Counted from the first letter of the stretch, positions 28,483-38,019 are shown. The stretch: DNA of 64,000 nucleotides from CAWFFV01 sp963814985 (GCA_963814985.1 CAWFFV010000002.1:62001-126000), one strand, 5' to 3'. The notes: generated by a model not told the origin, from the letters alone. Program-made: numbers and translations.

Positions 28483-30717
28483 ATGAAATGCGAACGTTGT
28501 CAAAAGAATACAGCCCGTATGCGCATTGATCTCATGGTCAATGGTCGTCGTGAGCAACATTACCTGTGCCAGTCATGCGTTGACGAACTAATGAACACCA
28601 TGGGCCAGATGGGCGAACTTGATGGTCAGGGTCTGCCCAATGCTCCCCAAGGTTTCTTTACCAATAACAATTTCTCTGCTGCTTCTGCTCCCGGTAGTGT
28701 CAATACTGCCACTGCCGAACGACAGGTTAAAAATAGTAAGACCCCTACACTCGATCAATTTGGGCGTGACCTGACAAGTGAGGCAGCCGAGGGTAAATTG
28801 GACCCGGCAACAGGCCGAGAACGTGAGCTACGCCGTGTCATTACCATATTAGGTCGCCGTCAAAAGAATAACCCGGTTCTCATTGGTGAGCCAGGCGTTG
28901 GTAAAACCGCTATTGTCGAGGGACTGGCACGCCGTATCCATGAAGGGAAAGTTCCATTTATATTGCGTGGGAAACGCATTGTTTCATTAAACATCGGTGG
29001 AATGGTTGCCGGTGCAATGTTTCGAGGACAGTTTGAGCAGCGTGTCAAGTCTATCCTGGAGGAATTACGTCAGGCTCCTGAAGTGATCGTCTTTATCGAT
29101 GAGCTACATACCGTTGTTGGCGCTGGCGCTGCCGAGGGTGCCGTTGGCGCTGGCGATATGATTAAGCCAGCATTAGCTCGTGGTGAGTTGCGCTGTATCG
29201 GTGCTACTACACTGGATGAGTACCGTAAGCATATCGAGAAGGATGCTGCACTGGAGCGCCGCTTCCAACCGGTGATCGTTAAAGAGCCTTCTGCTGAGGA
29301 GGCTGTAGAGATGCTACGCATCGTTCGCCCTAACTATGAGGCTCACCATGGTGTAGGCATTACTGACGAGTCGATTGAGGCTGCGGTCAGGCTTTCTGAT
29401 CGATATATCAATGATCGTTTCTTACCCGATAAAGCCATCGATGTTATGGATGAGGCCGCCTCAGCCTTACGCTTAGATGCAACGGAGAAGGGTATCATTA
29501 GCCCAACTCTTGTTGCTGATCTGGAGCAGGAATTGGCCGATATTCAGGCCGAGAAAGAGTTTGCCGCCAATGCTGAGGACTACGAGCGTGCGGCAAGGAT
29601 GCGCCAGAAAGAGTTGGTGACACTGACTAATCTGGAAAGGGCCAGAGCTCAGGCCGACAATACCGCTGCACTGATTGTCACTCCTGAGCATATCGCTCAG
29701 GTTGTTGAGATCTGGACAGGTGTACCGGTCAGCCAGATGTTAGAGGGTGAGCGTGAGAACCTGCGTCACCTGGAAAGCGATCTGTGCAAACGCGTCATTG
29801 GTCAGGATGAGGCCATCAATGCAGTAGCCCGTGCGATTCGCCGCTCGCGTGCGGGCCTGAAGGACCCCAAGCGCCCTATCGGTTCCTTCCTCTTCCTTGG
29901 CCCAACGGGTGTTGGGAAGACGGAATTAGCCAAAGCTTTGGCTGCTGAACTCTTCGGTGGCGAGGATACCTTGATCCGTCTCGACATGTCGGAGTATATG
30001 GAGCCACACACTGTTGCACGCTTGTTCGGTAGCCCCCCTGGATATGTCGGACATGACGAGGGTGGTCAACTGACAGAGCAGGTACGTCGCCGTCCATACA
30101 GCGTCATTTTGCTTGATGAGGTTGAGAAGGCACATCCAGAGGTCTTCAACGCACTGTTGCAAGTTATGGATGATGGGCGCTTAACAGATGGTCAGGGCCG
30201 TACGGTGGATTTTAAGAATACCGTAGTGATTATGACGAGTAATGCGGGAAGTACTGATCTCAAACGTGCCACACGTATTGGTTTCTCGGCTAAAAAGGAT
30301 GGGGATATACACGACGAGCAGCACGAAGCCATGCGCTCGAAGGCCATGGAAAATCTCAAGCGGGCTTTCCGTCCAGAGTTCATCAATCGTATCGACAAAA
30401 TCGTGGTCTTCCATTCTCTGGGCAAGTCGGAACTCTACCGCATCATTGAACTGATGTTGGAGCAGGTTCGCACACGACTCAGCGAGCAGAAAATTGCTCT
30501 GGTTGTCAGTGATGAGGCACGAGATATCCTCCTGAACGAGGGCTTCGACGAGGAGTATGGTGCTCGCCCCCTACGCCGGGCCATCCAGACCTATGTCGAC
30601 GATATCCTGGCTGATGCACTATTAGCAGGGGAAATTGCCAGTGGTCAAACAGCTCTCTTGACAGTACACGATGGTCACATTGCTGTCATTGCTCAGGAAG
30701 TAACCCAGACCGTGTAA
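28483..30717 (+). CDS. clpE: ClpE-type AAA+ unfoldase (Clp protease ATP-binding subunit)
   Basis: The 744-residue Hsp100 protein begins with a treble-clef zinc finger (Cys3, Cys6, Cys29, Cys32) in place of the usual Clp N-domain, as in ClpE. AAA+ module 1 has Walker A GEPGVGKT (about 136) and Walker B VIVFIDELH. A short middle segment carries a UVR-like EDYERAARMRQKEL. Module 2 has GPTGVGKT (about 474) and VILLDEVEKAH. The IGF tripeptide in TRIGFSAKK (about 599) is the ClpP-docking loop, so it should feed substrates to ClpP. It is a single gene behind two CIRCE-like sites and ends in a strong terminator. Confidence 0.92.
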   Translation: MKCERCQKNTARMRIDLMVNGRREQHYLCQSCVDELMNTMGQMGELDGQGLPNAPQGFFTNNNFSAASAPGSVNTATAERQVKNSKTPTLDQFGRDLTSEAAEGKLDPATGRERELRRVITILGRRQKNNPVLIGEPGVGKTAIVEGLARRIHEGKVPFILRGKRIVSLNIGGMVAGAMFRGQFEQRVKSILEELRQAPEVIVFIDELHTVVGAGAAEGAVGAGDMIKPALARGELRCIGATTLDEYRKHIEKDAALERRFQPVIVKEPSAEEAVEMLRIVRPNYEAHHGVGITDESIEAAVRLSDRYINDRFLPDKAIDVMDEAASALRLDATEKGIISPTLVADLEQELADIQAEKEFAANAEDYERAARMRQKELVTLTNLERARAQADNTAALIVTPEHIAQVVEIWTGVPVSQMLEGERENLRHLESDLCKRVIGQDEAINAVARAIRRSRAGLKDPKRPIGSFLFLGPTGVGKTELAKALAAELFGGEDTLIRLDMSEYMEPHTVARLFGSPPGYVGHDEGGQLTEQVRRRPYSVILLDEVEKAHPEVFNALLQVMDDGRLTDGQGRTVDFKNTVVIMTSNAGSTDLKRATRIGFSAKKDGDIHDEQHEAMRSKAMENLKRAFRPEFINRIDKIVVFHSLGKSELYRIIELMLEQVRTRLSEQKIALVVSDEARDILLNEGFDEEYGARPLRRAIQTYVDDILADALLAGEIASGQTALLTVHDGHIAVIAQEVTQTV

Positions 30718-30730
30718 AAGAATATCATCT

Positions 30731-30773
30731 AAAAAGCTGCCAGGTCTTCTCCGAGAAGATCTGGCAGCTTTTT
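30731..30773 (+). terminator. Rho-independent terminator after clpE
   Basis: A 20-bp stem with one G-T wobble (30731-30750 with 30754-30773), a 3-base loop and a terminal T5 run lies 14 bases after the stop. Confidence 0.9.
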
Positions 30774-30828
30774 GCGCCTGTTTTCCCCACCATGGTGAAT
30801 TTGCCATCTTTACAACTACAAGCGCAAC

Positions 30829-31327
30829 TTATTTCACGCGTGTCATCAATTGCTGGCCAAGTTGCTGGGATAACATCTCAACTTTCTTCGCCATAGCTTC
30901 TTCTTGCGTAAGATTCTGTTGAAGCAGTTGTGTACATTCCTTCTGGCCCATGAGATTGGCCTTCTCGATCAGTCCCTTGTAGCTAGTAATCTCGTACTGC
31001 TCGATCTTTGCAGCGCCACCAAGATCGTACATCACCAGAAGATCGTTTGCGGGCTTCTCTTTAAGGAAGGCATCATGCTCCTGCTTCAATCCCGCCACCA
31101 CATGACACCCCGTATGCTCAGGTTTAACACCCAGAGCCTGGAAACATTGATCCAGATTTAGAATTCTGCTGCTTGGTCTCGTTCTCATGCTGCTCAAAAG
31201 CGCTCTTGACTTGCGGATTTTGCGTTTCCTGAACCATTACTTGCAACATCTGCACGATCTTCTGCTCTGCATCATAGATATCCCGAAGCTCGTACACAAA
31301 AAGATCTCTTGGGTTTTGTAGCGGCAT
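30829..31327 (-). pseudogene. DUF892 (YciE/YciF-like) ferritin-like protein, frameshifted
   Basis: A predicted four-helix ferritin-like protein of about 165 residues. It starts MPLQNPRDLFVYELRDIYDAEQKIVQML, typical of DUF892 stress proteins, and continues with NLDQCFQALGVKPEHTGCHVVAGL, NDLLVMYDLGGAAKIEQYEITSYKGL and a final amphipathic helix. A frame break near 31165 separates the halves. GGAG is eight bases before the ATG at 31327. These proteins are usually induced by general stress; their reaction is not established. Apart from a hairpin at 31697-31731, the 410 bases upstream (31328-31737) hold nothing I can support. Confidence 0.8.
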
Positions 31328-31696
31328 GGATAATACTCCTTCTGTAAGTAGAGAGAGGTACATCTCACATTGGATGCACGGTACACTATCATACGCTTAT
31401 GCTCTTTCAGCGTGACGCAACCTCTTAAATCATTGCGAAGTGACACGGTCATGAATACCAATTTAATCAGTACAGTAAGAGTAACGTTTTCTCTACCGAT
31501 AAACACATTGAAGTCATGCACGTGTGCAAAGTGTTCTTTCTCCGGAGTCCACTGCTATAGCACGTATGACTATTCCAAAAGAGTGACAACTGGAAACAAG
31601 ATCTATGACATGAACAGGGTTTTAGCTCAAAGATCCTCCTCTTCGCTCATCTAGACCAGGACAAACGGCATCTGTTAAAATGAGGTGAAACAAAAC

Positions 31697-31731
31697 AAAA
31701 ACTCCTGAACTTTGATAGTTCAGGAGTTTTT
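31697..31731 (-). terminator. Terminator of tRNA-Trp
   Basis: A perfect 14-bp stem (31697-31710 with 31718-31731) with a 7-base loop and A/T runs at both ends begins seven bases past the 3' end of the tRNA on the minus strand. Confidence 0.85.
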
Positions 31732-31737
31732 AATAGG

Positions 31738-31809
31738 CAGGGGTGACAGGAGTCGAACCTGCTGAAACTCGTTTTGGAGACGAGCGCCTGACCGTTTGGC
31801 GCCACCCCT
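31738..31809 (-). tRNA. tRNA-Trp (CCA)
   Basis: The 72-base cloverleaf has an acceptor stem AGGGGTG/CACCCCT, an anticodon stem CTCGT/ACGAG around loop CTCCAAA (anticodon CCA), and a T-loop TTCGACT. G is the discriminator. CCA is not encoded. Confidence 0.93.
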
Positions 31810-31954
31810 ATATAATATGTCATCATAATAGCAGAGTGAAAGGGATTTGTCAAGACCATAGCCGGGTATTTCGTGCGTTTTAATCTGTAAATAAGTGGAA
31901 AGTGAGAGTGTACATGGCTATCGAGATCAAGTCACAAAAGAAGGCGGTTCTATT

Positions 31955-32455
31955 ATGAGGGATACATCACAACAAGGATTAGTTTCCCACACCGCTATTT
32001 TGAACCGGATTGTTCAGTTGGGATTTGAGGTGCTGTTGCCCTGGGCCGATTATCTTGGATATGATTTAGCCTATTAAGTGGTAGAGGAACATCACAACTT
32101 TGGGTTCTTCGTCCACCAAGAAGCACAACTTGTACGAATCCAATGTAAAACAGCGTGGCTTTCAAAAGATAAAGCTTGTCTTGAGTTTAATACTTCGACC
32201 GTCTCAGCCAGAAAGAACGGAAAAAACAAGAAGTCTGGTTACAATGGAAAGGCTGAATACTTCGCCGTCTATAGTCCAGATACAGGGAAGGTTTATATGC
32301 TTAGTGTCAATGAGGCAACAAAGTACAATATGAGCTTGCGGTTTAAGAGTGCTGGGGTAATACGTAGTAACGGAAAGCAAAGCTGGCATGTTCCCTACGA
32401 AGAGGCAGTGAATAGTGGTGTAAATTATTGGTGGGCCGAGGATTATGAAATATAA
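31955..32455 (+). pseudogene. PD-(D/E)XK endonuclease-like protein with in-frame stop
   Basis: The translation resembles the small PD-(D/E)XK nucleases found with group I introns and as stand-alone genes. The N-terminal helix HTAILNRIVQLGFEVLLPWAD leads to YDLAY (active-site Asp), then VRIQCKTAWLS supplies the Q-x-K pair, followed by AEYFAVYSPDTGKVYML. A TAA at 32075-32077 interrupts the same frame between YDLAY and VVEEHHNF. A 125-residue product from GTG 32078 would lack the first active-site Asp. It sits between two tRNA genes, a common site for mobile nuclease genes. A stem-loop follows the stop directly. Confidence 0.65.
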
Positions 32456-32499
32456 GGGTGGGACCGAGATAGTTGCTTTAACTATCTCGGTCCCACCCT
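32455..32499. terminator. Bidirectional stem-loop terminator
   Basis: A perfect 20-bp stem (32455-32474 with 32480-32499) and 5-base loop GCTTT lies between the nuclease gene and, on the other strand, the 3' end of tRNA-Ser. Confidence 0.75.
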
Positions 32500-32504
32500 A
32501 AAAG

Positions 32505-32591
32505 CGGAGAGGGAGAGATTCGAACTCTCGGAGGAGTTGCCTCCTCAAATGTTTAGCAAACATTCGCACTAGGCCACTATGCGACCTCTCC
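32505..32591 (-). tRNA. tRNA-Ser (GCT)
   Basis: The 87-base tRNA has an acceptor GGAGAGG/CCTCTCC, anticodon stem AATGT/ACATT with loop TTGCTAA (anticodon GCT), a long class II variable arm (GAGGAGGCAACTCCTC) and T-loop TTCGAAT. CCA is not encoded. Confidence 0.95.
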
Positions 32592-32812
32592 GAATTAAAC
32601 TTCCTACCATACTCGGTGCTATGAGCAAACTGCTATTGAATCCTCGCATCGAAACTGTAGTGCAATCAGAATACCAAAAATGCGCGACAATGTCAATACC
32701 CCAAAAAGCCAATTTCTACAAGCTCAGCCTTGCAATGGATTGTCCCCTCTGCCGACCTGTGCTATACTGCACATGCAAGGTCAAACAAGTGTTCATATTT
32801 TTGGGGGTTCAT

Positions 32813-35800
32813 ATGTCAGAGGTAGAGCTTCAGCAAATCGGCCAGTATACTATCACCGAACTGCTTCATATGAGTTCTACAAGCCATTTTTATCAGGGGA
32901 AATTGCGCAAAAAAAATATTGTTATCAAACGACTCAATACACCCCTTACAACCAGTGAGGCGAAAGAAGCCTTTTTGTCTCGCGCAAAACAACTTAAAAA
33001 ACTCAAACATCGCCATATCGTTAATACATTGGACGCAGGCTTCGACGGTGATCATGGCTATCTTGTCATGGAACATGTAGCTGGTGACTCACTACGTCAG
33101 CGTATCGCCCAGGGAGAGCATCTGGCACCAGATGAGGTAAAACTCCTCCTCACGCCTCTGGCAGAAACACTGCATTATGCACATGTCAACAATACCTTGC
33201 ATAGTAACCTCCATCCAGGCAATCTCATCACAGGCGAGCACAACAGCATCCTACTTACAGAATTCTCACTTCTGCTCCCCGATATTACGCCGTTGCTGGA
33301 TGATGAAACCCTGGCAATACCCTACATGGCTCCCGAACATCTACGTGGTCAACCCACCTTTGCCAGTGACCAGTACTCCCTGGCAGTGATGGTCTATGAG
33401 TGGCTCTGTGGACGCCGTCCCTATGCAGCAACCGAACGCGAGCTATTACTCCAACAACAGGAACAGGACATGTTCCCTCCACCACGCAGCCTGAACGAGG
33501 CAATCTCTCCGGCTGTAGAGAGGGTTGTTGTACAGGCTCTCGCTTACAAAGCAGAAGAGCGCTTTCCACACACATTAGAGTTTGCCAATCACTATCTGGG
33601 TGCACTTATAGGCTTCGCCGTCAAGTCGGTTGCCCCACCTATAAAACGCGTGTCTGCACCTCCCATTAGCCAGCCAACGACAAAAAAAGAGGTTACAACA
33701 GCCAGTACGATAAATCACTCCCCAACGTCTGGTGCTAACCAGGACACCATAGACAAAGGCATAGTAACTGGAGAAGTACAGCTTATTAGCAATGATGGTG
33801 TAAAAGATAAACATACTGAGCAAATAGCCAGCACCACGCCTACACCATTTTCGCAAGAAGAACATGACCTGCTCAATCAGCGCTATCGCATCATCGATCC
33901 TAATCCCATAGGAAGCGGCGGCTTCAGTTCTGTGTACAAAGGCCAGGATACCAAACTCTCTAACCGGCTTGTCGCTATTAAAAAAATGAGTCAAAGTGAC
34001 TTAAGCCAGAAGCAAACAGAAGAGAATCTTGAAGCTTTCAAGCGTGAAGCTAACCTGCTCGCAAGTCTTGAGCATACTAATCTTCCTCGCATTCATGACT
34101 GTTTTTGCGAAGAGGAACATTGGTACATTGTGATGGATTTTATTGAGGGAGAAACGCTAGAAAACCACTTGATGAAAGAAAAGCAAGGCTATCTTTCTGT
34201 TACGGAAGTTCTCGATATTGCCACCAAACTTTGTACAGTGCTTGATTATTTACATAATCAGCAACCCCCCATCATCTTTCGAGATCTCAAGCCAGCTAAC
34301 ATTATGCTCAGGCCTGATGGTCAACTTTTTCTCATCGATTTTGGCATTGCTCGCTATTTTAAACAAGGACAAAGCAAGGATACCACTCCTCTTGGTACAT
34401 TAGGTTATGCTCCCCCTGAGCAGTTTGGTCAGGAACAAACCTCTACTAAATCTGACATCTACAGCTTAGGAGCATTGCTCCACCATCTCTTATCGGGCCA
34501 TGATCCCTCACAGACACCACTGCAATTTGAACCACTCCAACTGGGCAGTCAACAAAATTTGCAACAACTCGGCACATTAATCATGCAAATGGTAGACAGG
34601 AATAAAGAGAATAGGCCAGAGAGTGCTGTTATTATTCAACAGGAGATGCAACAAATTGCCAGCCAGATGTCGCCTGGACAAATGAGTATCCCGACAACTC
34701 CTGAAAAACCTCGCTTATCGGTGGGAGCTTCTTCGCGTTTGCAGGCTATCATTGCTGCTGACCTGTGCCAGGGAGGTATCCTCTCACAACGACTCCCAGG
34801 CTATGAGGAACGGCCCGCGCAGGTGGAGATGGCAACGCTGGTTGCACGCTCGTTGACGCAAAATGTGCCTGCCATCGTAGAGGCCGGAACTGGTACAGGA
34901 AAAGCTCTAGATGTAGATACGCCCATCCCAACACCAGGAGGATGGAAACGCATGGGTGATCTCGGCGTCGGTAATATGGTATTTGACGAGAAAGGTCACC
35001 CTACGCGCGTCGTCGCCGCATTTGACACGATGTATCAGCATCCATGCTATGAGGTTATATTCTCCGACGGCTCCTCACTCGTTGCGGATGCCGAGCACGA
35101 GTGGGTATCCTACACCGCAACTGATCGCAAGCACAAGTGGGTTAATCAGCCAAAAACGAGCACCTACATGGACAAGAACTTCGTCACATTAGACCAGATT
35201 GCCATGTTTGATCAACTCATCGCACTATCTCACAATGACGACACTCTCTCGATATCTGGAGCTGTAGCGCTTATCGGCGGTCACCACTGGAGCGTCTATC
35301 AAGCAACACGTGAGATAGAGTCGGTTAATCCCGGTAAGCGACCCGCACACTACCCGCGTCACAGACTCCTTACTACGACGCGGAGCCGACTGGCAAAGGA
35401 TCTGAGCGAACAGCGTCGTGATAATCGAGCGTATACACTTGTCACAACTGAGCAAATGGCTGCAACGCTTACGGTTGGTGCATCAAAGCGCGCAAATCAC
35501 GCCATCGCGGTCGCTGGCGCACTTACGCTGCCAGATGTAGATCTGCCTATTGCACCATATTTCTTTGGTCTCTGGCTCGGTGACGGCAATAGCCGCAATA
35601 ACCAGATTACGACTGCTGATCCAGATCTGATTACAGAGAGAGAGAAGGATGGCTACACCGTTCGATCATTAAGCAATCAATACTTGTATGCAGTTGATGA
35701 CGAAAATGGTAAGGCTGTGCATCGGTGGCAGCCTGGCATGACTGGCCGCTTACGCACACTTGGAGTCAGGCGCAACAAGCACATCCCCACGCTCTATCTA

Positions 35801-36205
35801 CGTGCATCCGAGCAGCAACGGCGTGCCCTTCTCGCAGGACTTCTGGATACTGATGGCACTGTTAGTCACACGGGCGCTGTTGAGTTCACCAACACAAATC
35901 AGCAACTCGTACAAGATATGTATGAGCTAGTATGCTCACTAGGCTTCCGGCCCACTTTACGTCAAGGGAATGCAAAATGTAATGGCAAAGACTGCGGCCC
36001 CAAATGGACAATTTCCTTTACAACGAAAGAACAGGTTTTTCGGTTAAAGCGCAAAGTTATAGCACACAAAGAGCGGCTACGCAACTACAGCCCTGAACGT
36101 AATTACTTCCGATACGTTGTTGAAGTACGCGAGGTGCCTTCACGTCCGGTGCGTTGCATTCAGGTTGATTTGAGAGTCATCTGTACCTTGCAGGCAAGTC
36201 CATGA
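32813..36205 (+). CDS. Pseudokinase-Ser/Thr kinase-DinG helicase fusion: N-extein plus intein
   Basis: The product starts at ATG 32813 (MSEVELQQIGQYT); an open frame upstream runs through tRNA-Ser and is not coding. Domain 1 (about residues 1-270) is a kinase fold with HSN instead of HRD and EFS instead of DFG, so it is a pseudokinase. Domain 2 (about 350-620) is an intact kinase (GSGGFSSVYKG, VAIKK, FRDLKPANIM, DFGIARY, APPEQ). Next come helicase residues ERPAQVEMATLVARSL and the Walker A start EAGTGTGK (about 690-697). There an intein begins. The frame ends early near 36170, where one base seems lost in a T run; the host gene resumes in the frame of 36202-38019. Confidence 0.85.
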   Translation: MSEVELQQIGQYTITELLHMSSTSHFYQGKLRKKNIVIKRLNTPLTTSEAKEAFLSRAKQLKKLKHRHIVNTLDAGFDGDHGYLVMEHVAGDSLRQRIAQGEHLAPDEVKLLLTPLAETLHYAHVNNTLHSNLHPGNLITGEHNSILLTEFSLLLPDITPLLDDETLAIPYMAPEHLRGQPTFASDQYSLAVMVYEWLCGRRPYAATERELLLQQQEQDMFPPPRSLNEAISPAVERVVVQALAYKAEERFPHTLEFANHYLGALIGFAVKSVAPPIKRVSAPPISQPTTKKEVTTASTINHSPTSGANQDTIDKGIVTGEVQLISNDGVKDKHTEQIASTTPTPFSQEEHDLLNQRYRIIDPNPIGSGGFSSVYKGQDTKLSNRLVAIKKMSQSDLSQKQTEENLEAFKREANLLASLEHTNLPRIHDCFCEEEHWYIVMDFIEGETLENHLMKEKQGYLSVTEVLDIATKLCTVLDYLHNQQPPIIFRDLKPANIMLRPDGQLFLIDFGIARYFKQGQSKDTTPLGTLGYAPPEQFGQEQTSTKSDIYSLGALLHHLLSGHDPSQTPLQFEPLQLGSQQNLQQLGTLIMQMVDRNKENRPESAVIIQQEMQQIASQMSPGQMSIPTTPEKPRLSVGASSRLQAIIAADLCQGGILSQRLPGYEERPAQVEMATLVARSLTQNVPAIVEAGTGTGKALDVDTPIPTPGGWKRMGDLGVGNMVFDEKGHPTRVVAAFDTMYQHPCYEVIFSDGSSLVADAEHEWVSYTATDRKHKWVNQPKTSTYMDKNFVTLDQIAMFDQLIALSHNDDTLSISGAVALIGGHHWSVYQATREIESVNPGKRPAHYPRHRLLTTTRSRLAKDLSEQRRDNRAYTLVTTEQMAATLTVGASKRANHAIAVAGALTLPDVDLPIAPYFFGLWLGDGNSRNNQITTADPDLITEREKDGYTVRSLSNQYLYAVDDENGKAVHRWQPGMTGRLRTLGVRRNKHIPTLYLRASEQQRRALLAGLLDTDGTVSHTGAVEFTNTNQQLVQDMYELVCSLGFRPTLRQGNAKCNGKDCGPKWTISFTTKEQVFRLKRKVIAHKERLRNYSPERNYFRYVVEVREVPSRPVRCIQVDLRVICTLQASP

Positions 36206-36219
36206 TTCCAACTCATAAC
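34904..36219 (+). other. Intein with LAGLIDADG endonuclease, class 3 features, in helicase Walker A
   Basis: The host motif GTGTGK is followed by Ala1 in ALDVDTPIPTPGGW and resumes as SLAY after MIPTHN. Blocks: A (Ala1 instead of Cys or Ser), B (VADAEHEWVS), a LAGLIDADG endonuclease (FGLWLGDG, LLAGLLDTDGTV), F (VRCIQVD) and G (PTHN). Trp in block B, Cys in block F and Thr in block G form the WCT set that defines class 3 inteins, which do not need an N-terminal nucleophile. The length of 1316 bases is one short of a whole number of codons (439), confirming one lost base near 36170. The +1 residue is Ser. Confidence 0.85.
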
Positions 36220-38019
36220 AGTCTAGCGTACATTGTTCCCATCGTGCGCTCAGGGAAAGTCGCCATTGTGAGTACGGCAAACAAAGCTCTACAAGAACAA
36301 CTCTTTTATAAAGATATTCCCTTTGTACAGAAACATATCAAGCACTTCGCTGCCGCATTAGTCAAAGGTGTCAGTAACTATACCTGCCTGGACCGTGTGG
36401 AAAATGAGCGCGTCGGTATGCAATTCCATACGAAGAACCGCGAATTTAAACGCCTGCTTGATATTATCCATGATCCCGAATTGACCTTTACGGGCGATTT
36501 TGAAACACTTGGCTTCCAACTCCCTGGCGATATTCGTGGACGTGTAAGCACCGATAGCGACCAGTGCGCATGGAGCAAGTGTAACTTCTTTTCGGAATGC
36601 TATGTCCGCCAGATGCGCGAACGAGCGGTCATGGCACAGGTGACCGTCGTTAATCATACGCTACTGCTCTTAGATGCCGCCATTGGTGGATTCCTGTTAC
36701 CTGAACGCGATGTGATCGTGCTTGACGAAGCCCACCATCTGGAAGAAGAGGCCACACGTTCATTTACCGTTACCATCAGTCCAACACAAATTCAAACGCT
36801 GCTGGCACAACGTATGCTCAAAGATCACAGCCAGCTTAGCTTGCAAGATCAAGTTTTTAAAGCTGCGCAGAATACATGGGCACGGCTAGCACAGGTAGCT
36901 GATCCTGGTTACAAAGGACGGGTGAATCTGGAAGTACCACTCGAAGAAGGTCTACATCTTGCAACCACCATTGCTGATCTGGCAGATTCGTTGCGCAAAC
37001 AACGCCCGAAAGATATGCCGGAGAAAGAAGAGCAGATTTTCGATAAGTTGCTCAAGCGCACACAAAATCTGGCAGAGGATATTCGCATTGTTTTCTCTGT
37101 TGCGCACCCCAGCAAATTTGTTTACTATGTGGAACGCGTTGTGGCCGCAGGCTCCCCTATTTTCCAGTTACAGGCATCAGCCGCCCCACTCGATGTCACT
37201 ACCTGGCTCAAAGAACGCCTCTTCGACAAATGCAATGTCGTCTGTACCTCAGCAACCCTGGCAACCATCGGCCCCAACCCATCTAAACCGGAGGACAAAG
37301 GGCCAAATTTCTCCTATTTCCGTCGCCGTGTCGGACTCGATCCAGTTGAACGCCCTGATGTCTTAGAAAGTATTCTACCGCTGACCTTCGACTATGAGAG
37401 CAATGCCCTGCTCTATCTCCCACGTGACCTGCCAGAACCCACTTATGGCACCGGAGCAGATGACTATATGAAGGCCATTGCACGCGAGATGTTTCGGCTG
37501 GTCAAACTCTCACATGGGCGAGCCTTCCTGCTCTTCTCCAGTAAGCGCATGCTTGATCGCGCCTACGAACTGATGTCACCCCATCTCTCCTACCCGCTAC
37601 TAAAGCAGGGTGATATGACCCGTCTTGAACTGACGCGCCGCTTCCGTACGGAAGAAGGTTCGGTTCTCTTTGGCTTAAAGAGTTTCTGGGAAGGTGTCGA
37701 TATTGCAGGCGATGCACTTTCGCTGGTGGTTATTGATAAGCTACCTTTTGATCCACCCGATGATCCAGTTCATGAGGCCAGGGTTGCACAAATGAAGGCC
37801 GCTGGCGAAAACTGGTTTGGTACATATGTGCTACCACAGGCAGTATTACGTCTCAAGCAGGGGCTTGGTCGTCTGTTACGTACACGTGAAGATCGGGGAG
37901 TGATGGCCATACTCGACACCCGTCTGTATACAAAGGGCTATGGTAAACAGGTGCTCAATGCACTGCCCCCGGCTCGTAGAACAGCCAGTTGGAAGGATGT
38001 TGAAAGATTCTTTCTTTGA
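36202..38019 (+). CDS. DinG-type ATP-dependent helicase (C-extein of the kinase fusion)
   Basis: This frame opens with the last intein residues MIPTHN, so its ATG is not a natural start; the host protein resumes at SLAYIVP. It carries the rest of an XPD/DinG superfamily 2 helicase. Four cysteines (YTCLDR, DQCAW, SKC, SEC) match the iron-sulfur cluster, VIVLDEAHHLEEEA is the DEAH box, and the second RecA lobe has SFWEGVDIAGDAL and QGLGRLLRTREDRG (motif VI). DinG helicases unwind 5'-3' and resolve R-loops and damaged forks. Joined to 32813-36205 it completes a fusion of roughly 1290 residues after intein removal. The gene ends 40 bases before the restriction enzyme. Confidence 0.87.
   Translation: MIPTHNSLAYIVPIVRSGKVAIVSTANKALQEQLFYKDIPFVQKHIKHFAAALVKGVSNYTCLDRVENERVGMQFHTKNREFKRLLDIIHDPELTFTGDFETLGFQLPGDIRGRVSTDSDQCAWSKCNFFSECYVRQMRERAVMAQVTVVNHTLLLLDAAIGGFLLPERDVIVLDEAHHLEEEATRSFTVTISPTQIQTLLAQRMLKDHSQLSLQDQVFKAAQNTWARLAQVADPGYKGRVNLEVPLEEGLHLATTIADLADSLRKQRPKDMPEKEEQIFDKLLKRTQNLAEDIRIVFSVAHPSKFVYYVERVVAAGSPIFQLQASAAPLDVTTWLKERLFDKCNVVCTSATLATIGPNPSKPEDKGPNFSYFRRRVGLDPVERPDVLESILPLTFDYESNALLYLPRDLPEPTYGTGADDYMKAIAREMFRLVKLSHGRAFLLFSSKRMLDRAYELMSPHLSYPLLKQGDMTRLELTRRFRTEEGSVLFGLKSFWEGVDIAGDALSLVVIDKLPFDPPDDPVHEARVAQMKAAGENWFGTYVLPQAVLRLKQGLGRLLRTREDRGVMAILDTRLYTKGYGKQVLNALPPARRTASWKDVERFFL

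Noticed and set aside
32579..32812. Open frame upstream of the kinase-helicase start
   Set aside because: It overlaps tRNA-Ser, lacks a ribosome site, and the kinase fold begins right after ATG 32813.
36202..36219. ATG at MIPTHN as a natural helicase start
   Set aside because: These residues are the conserved intein C-terminus, not a gene start.
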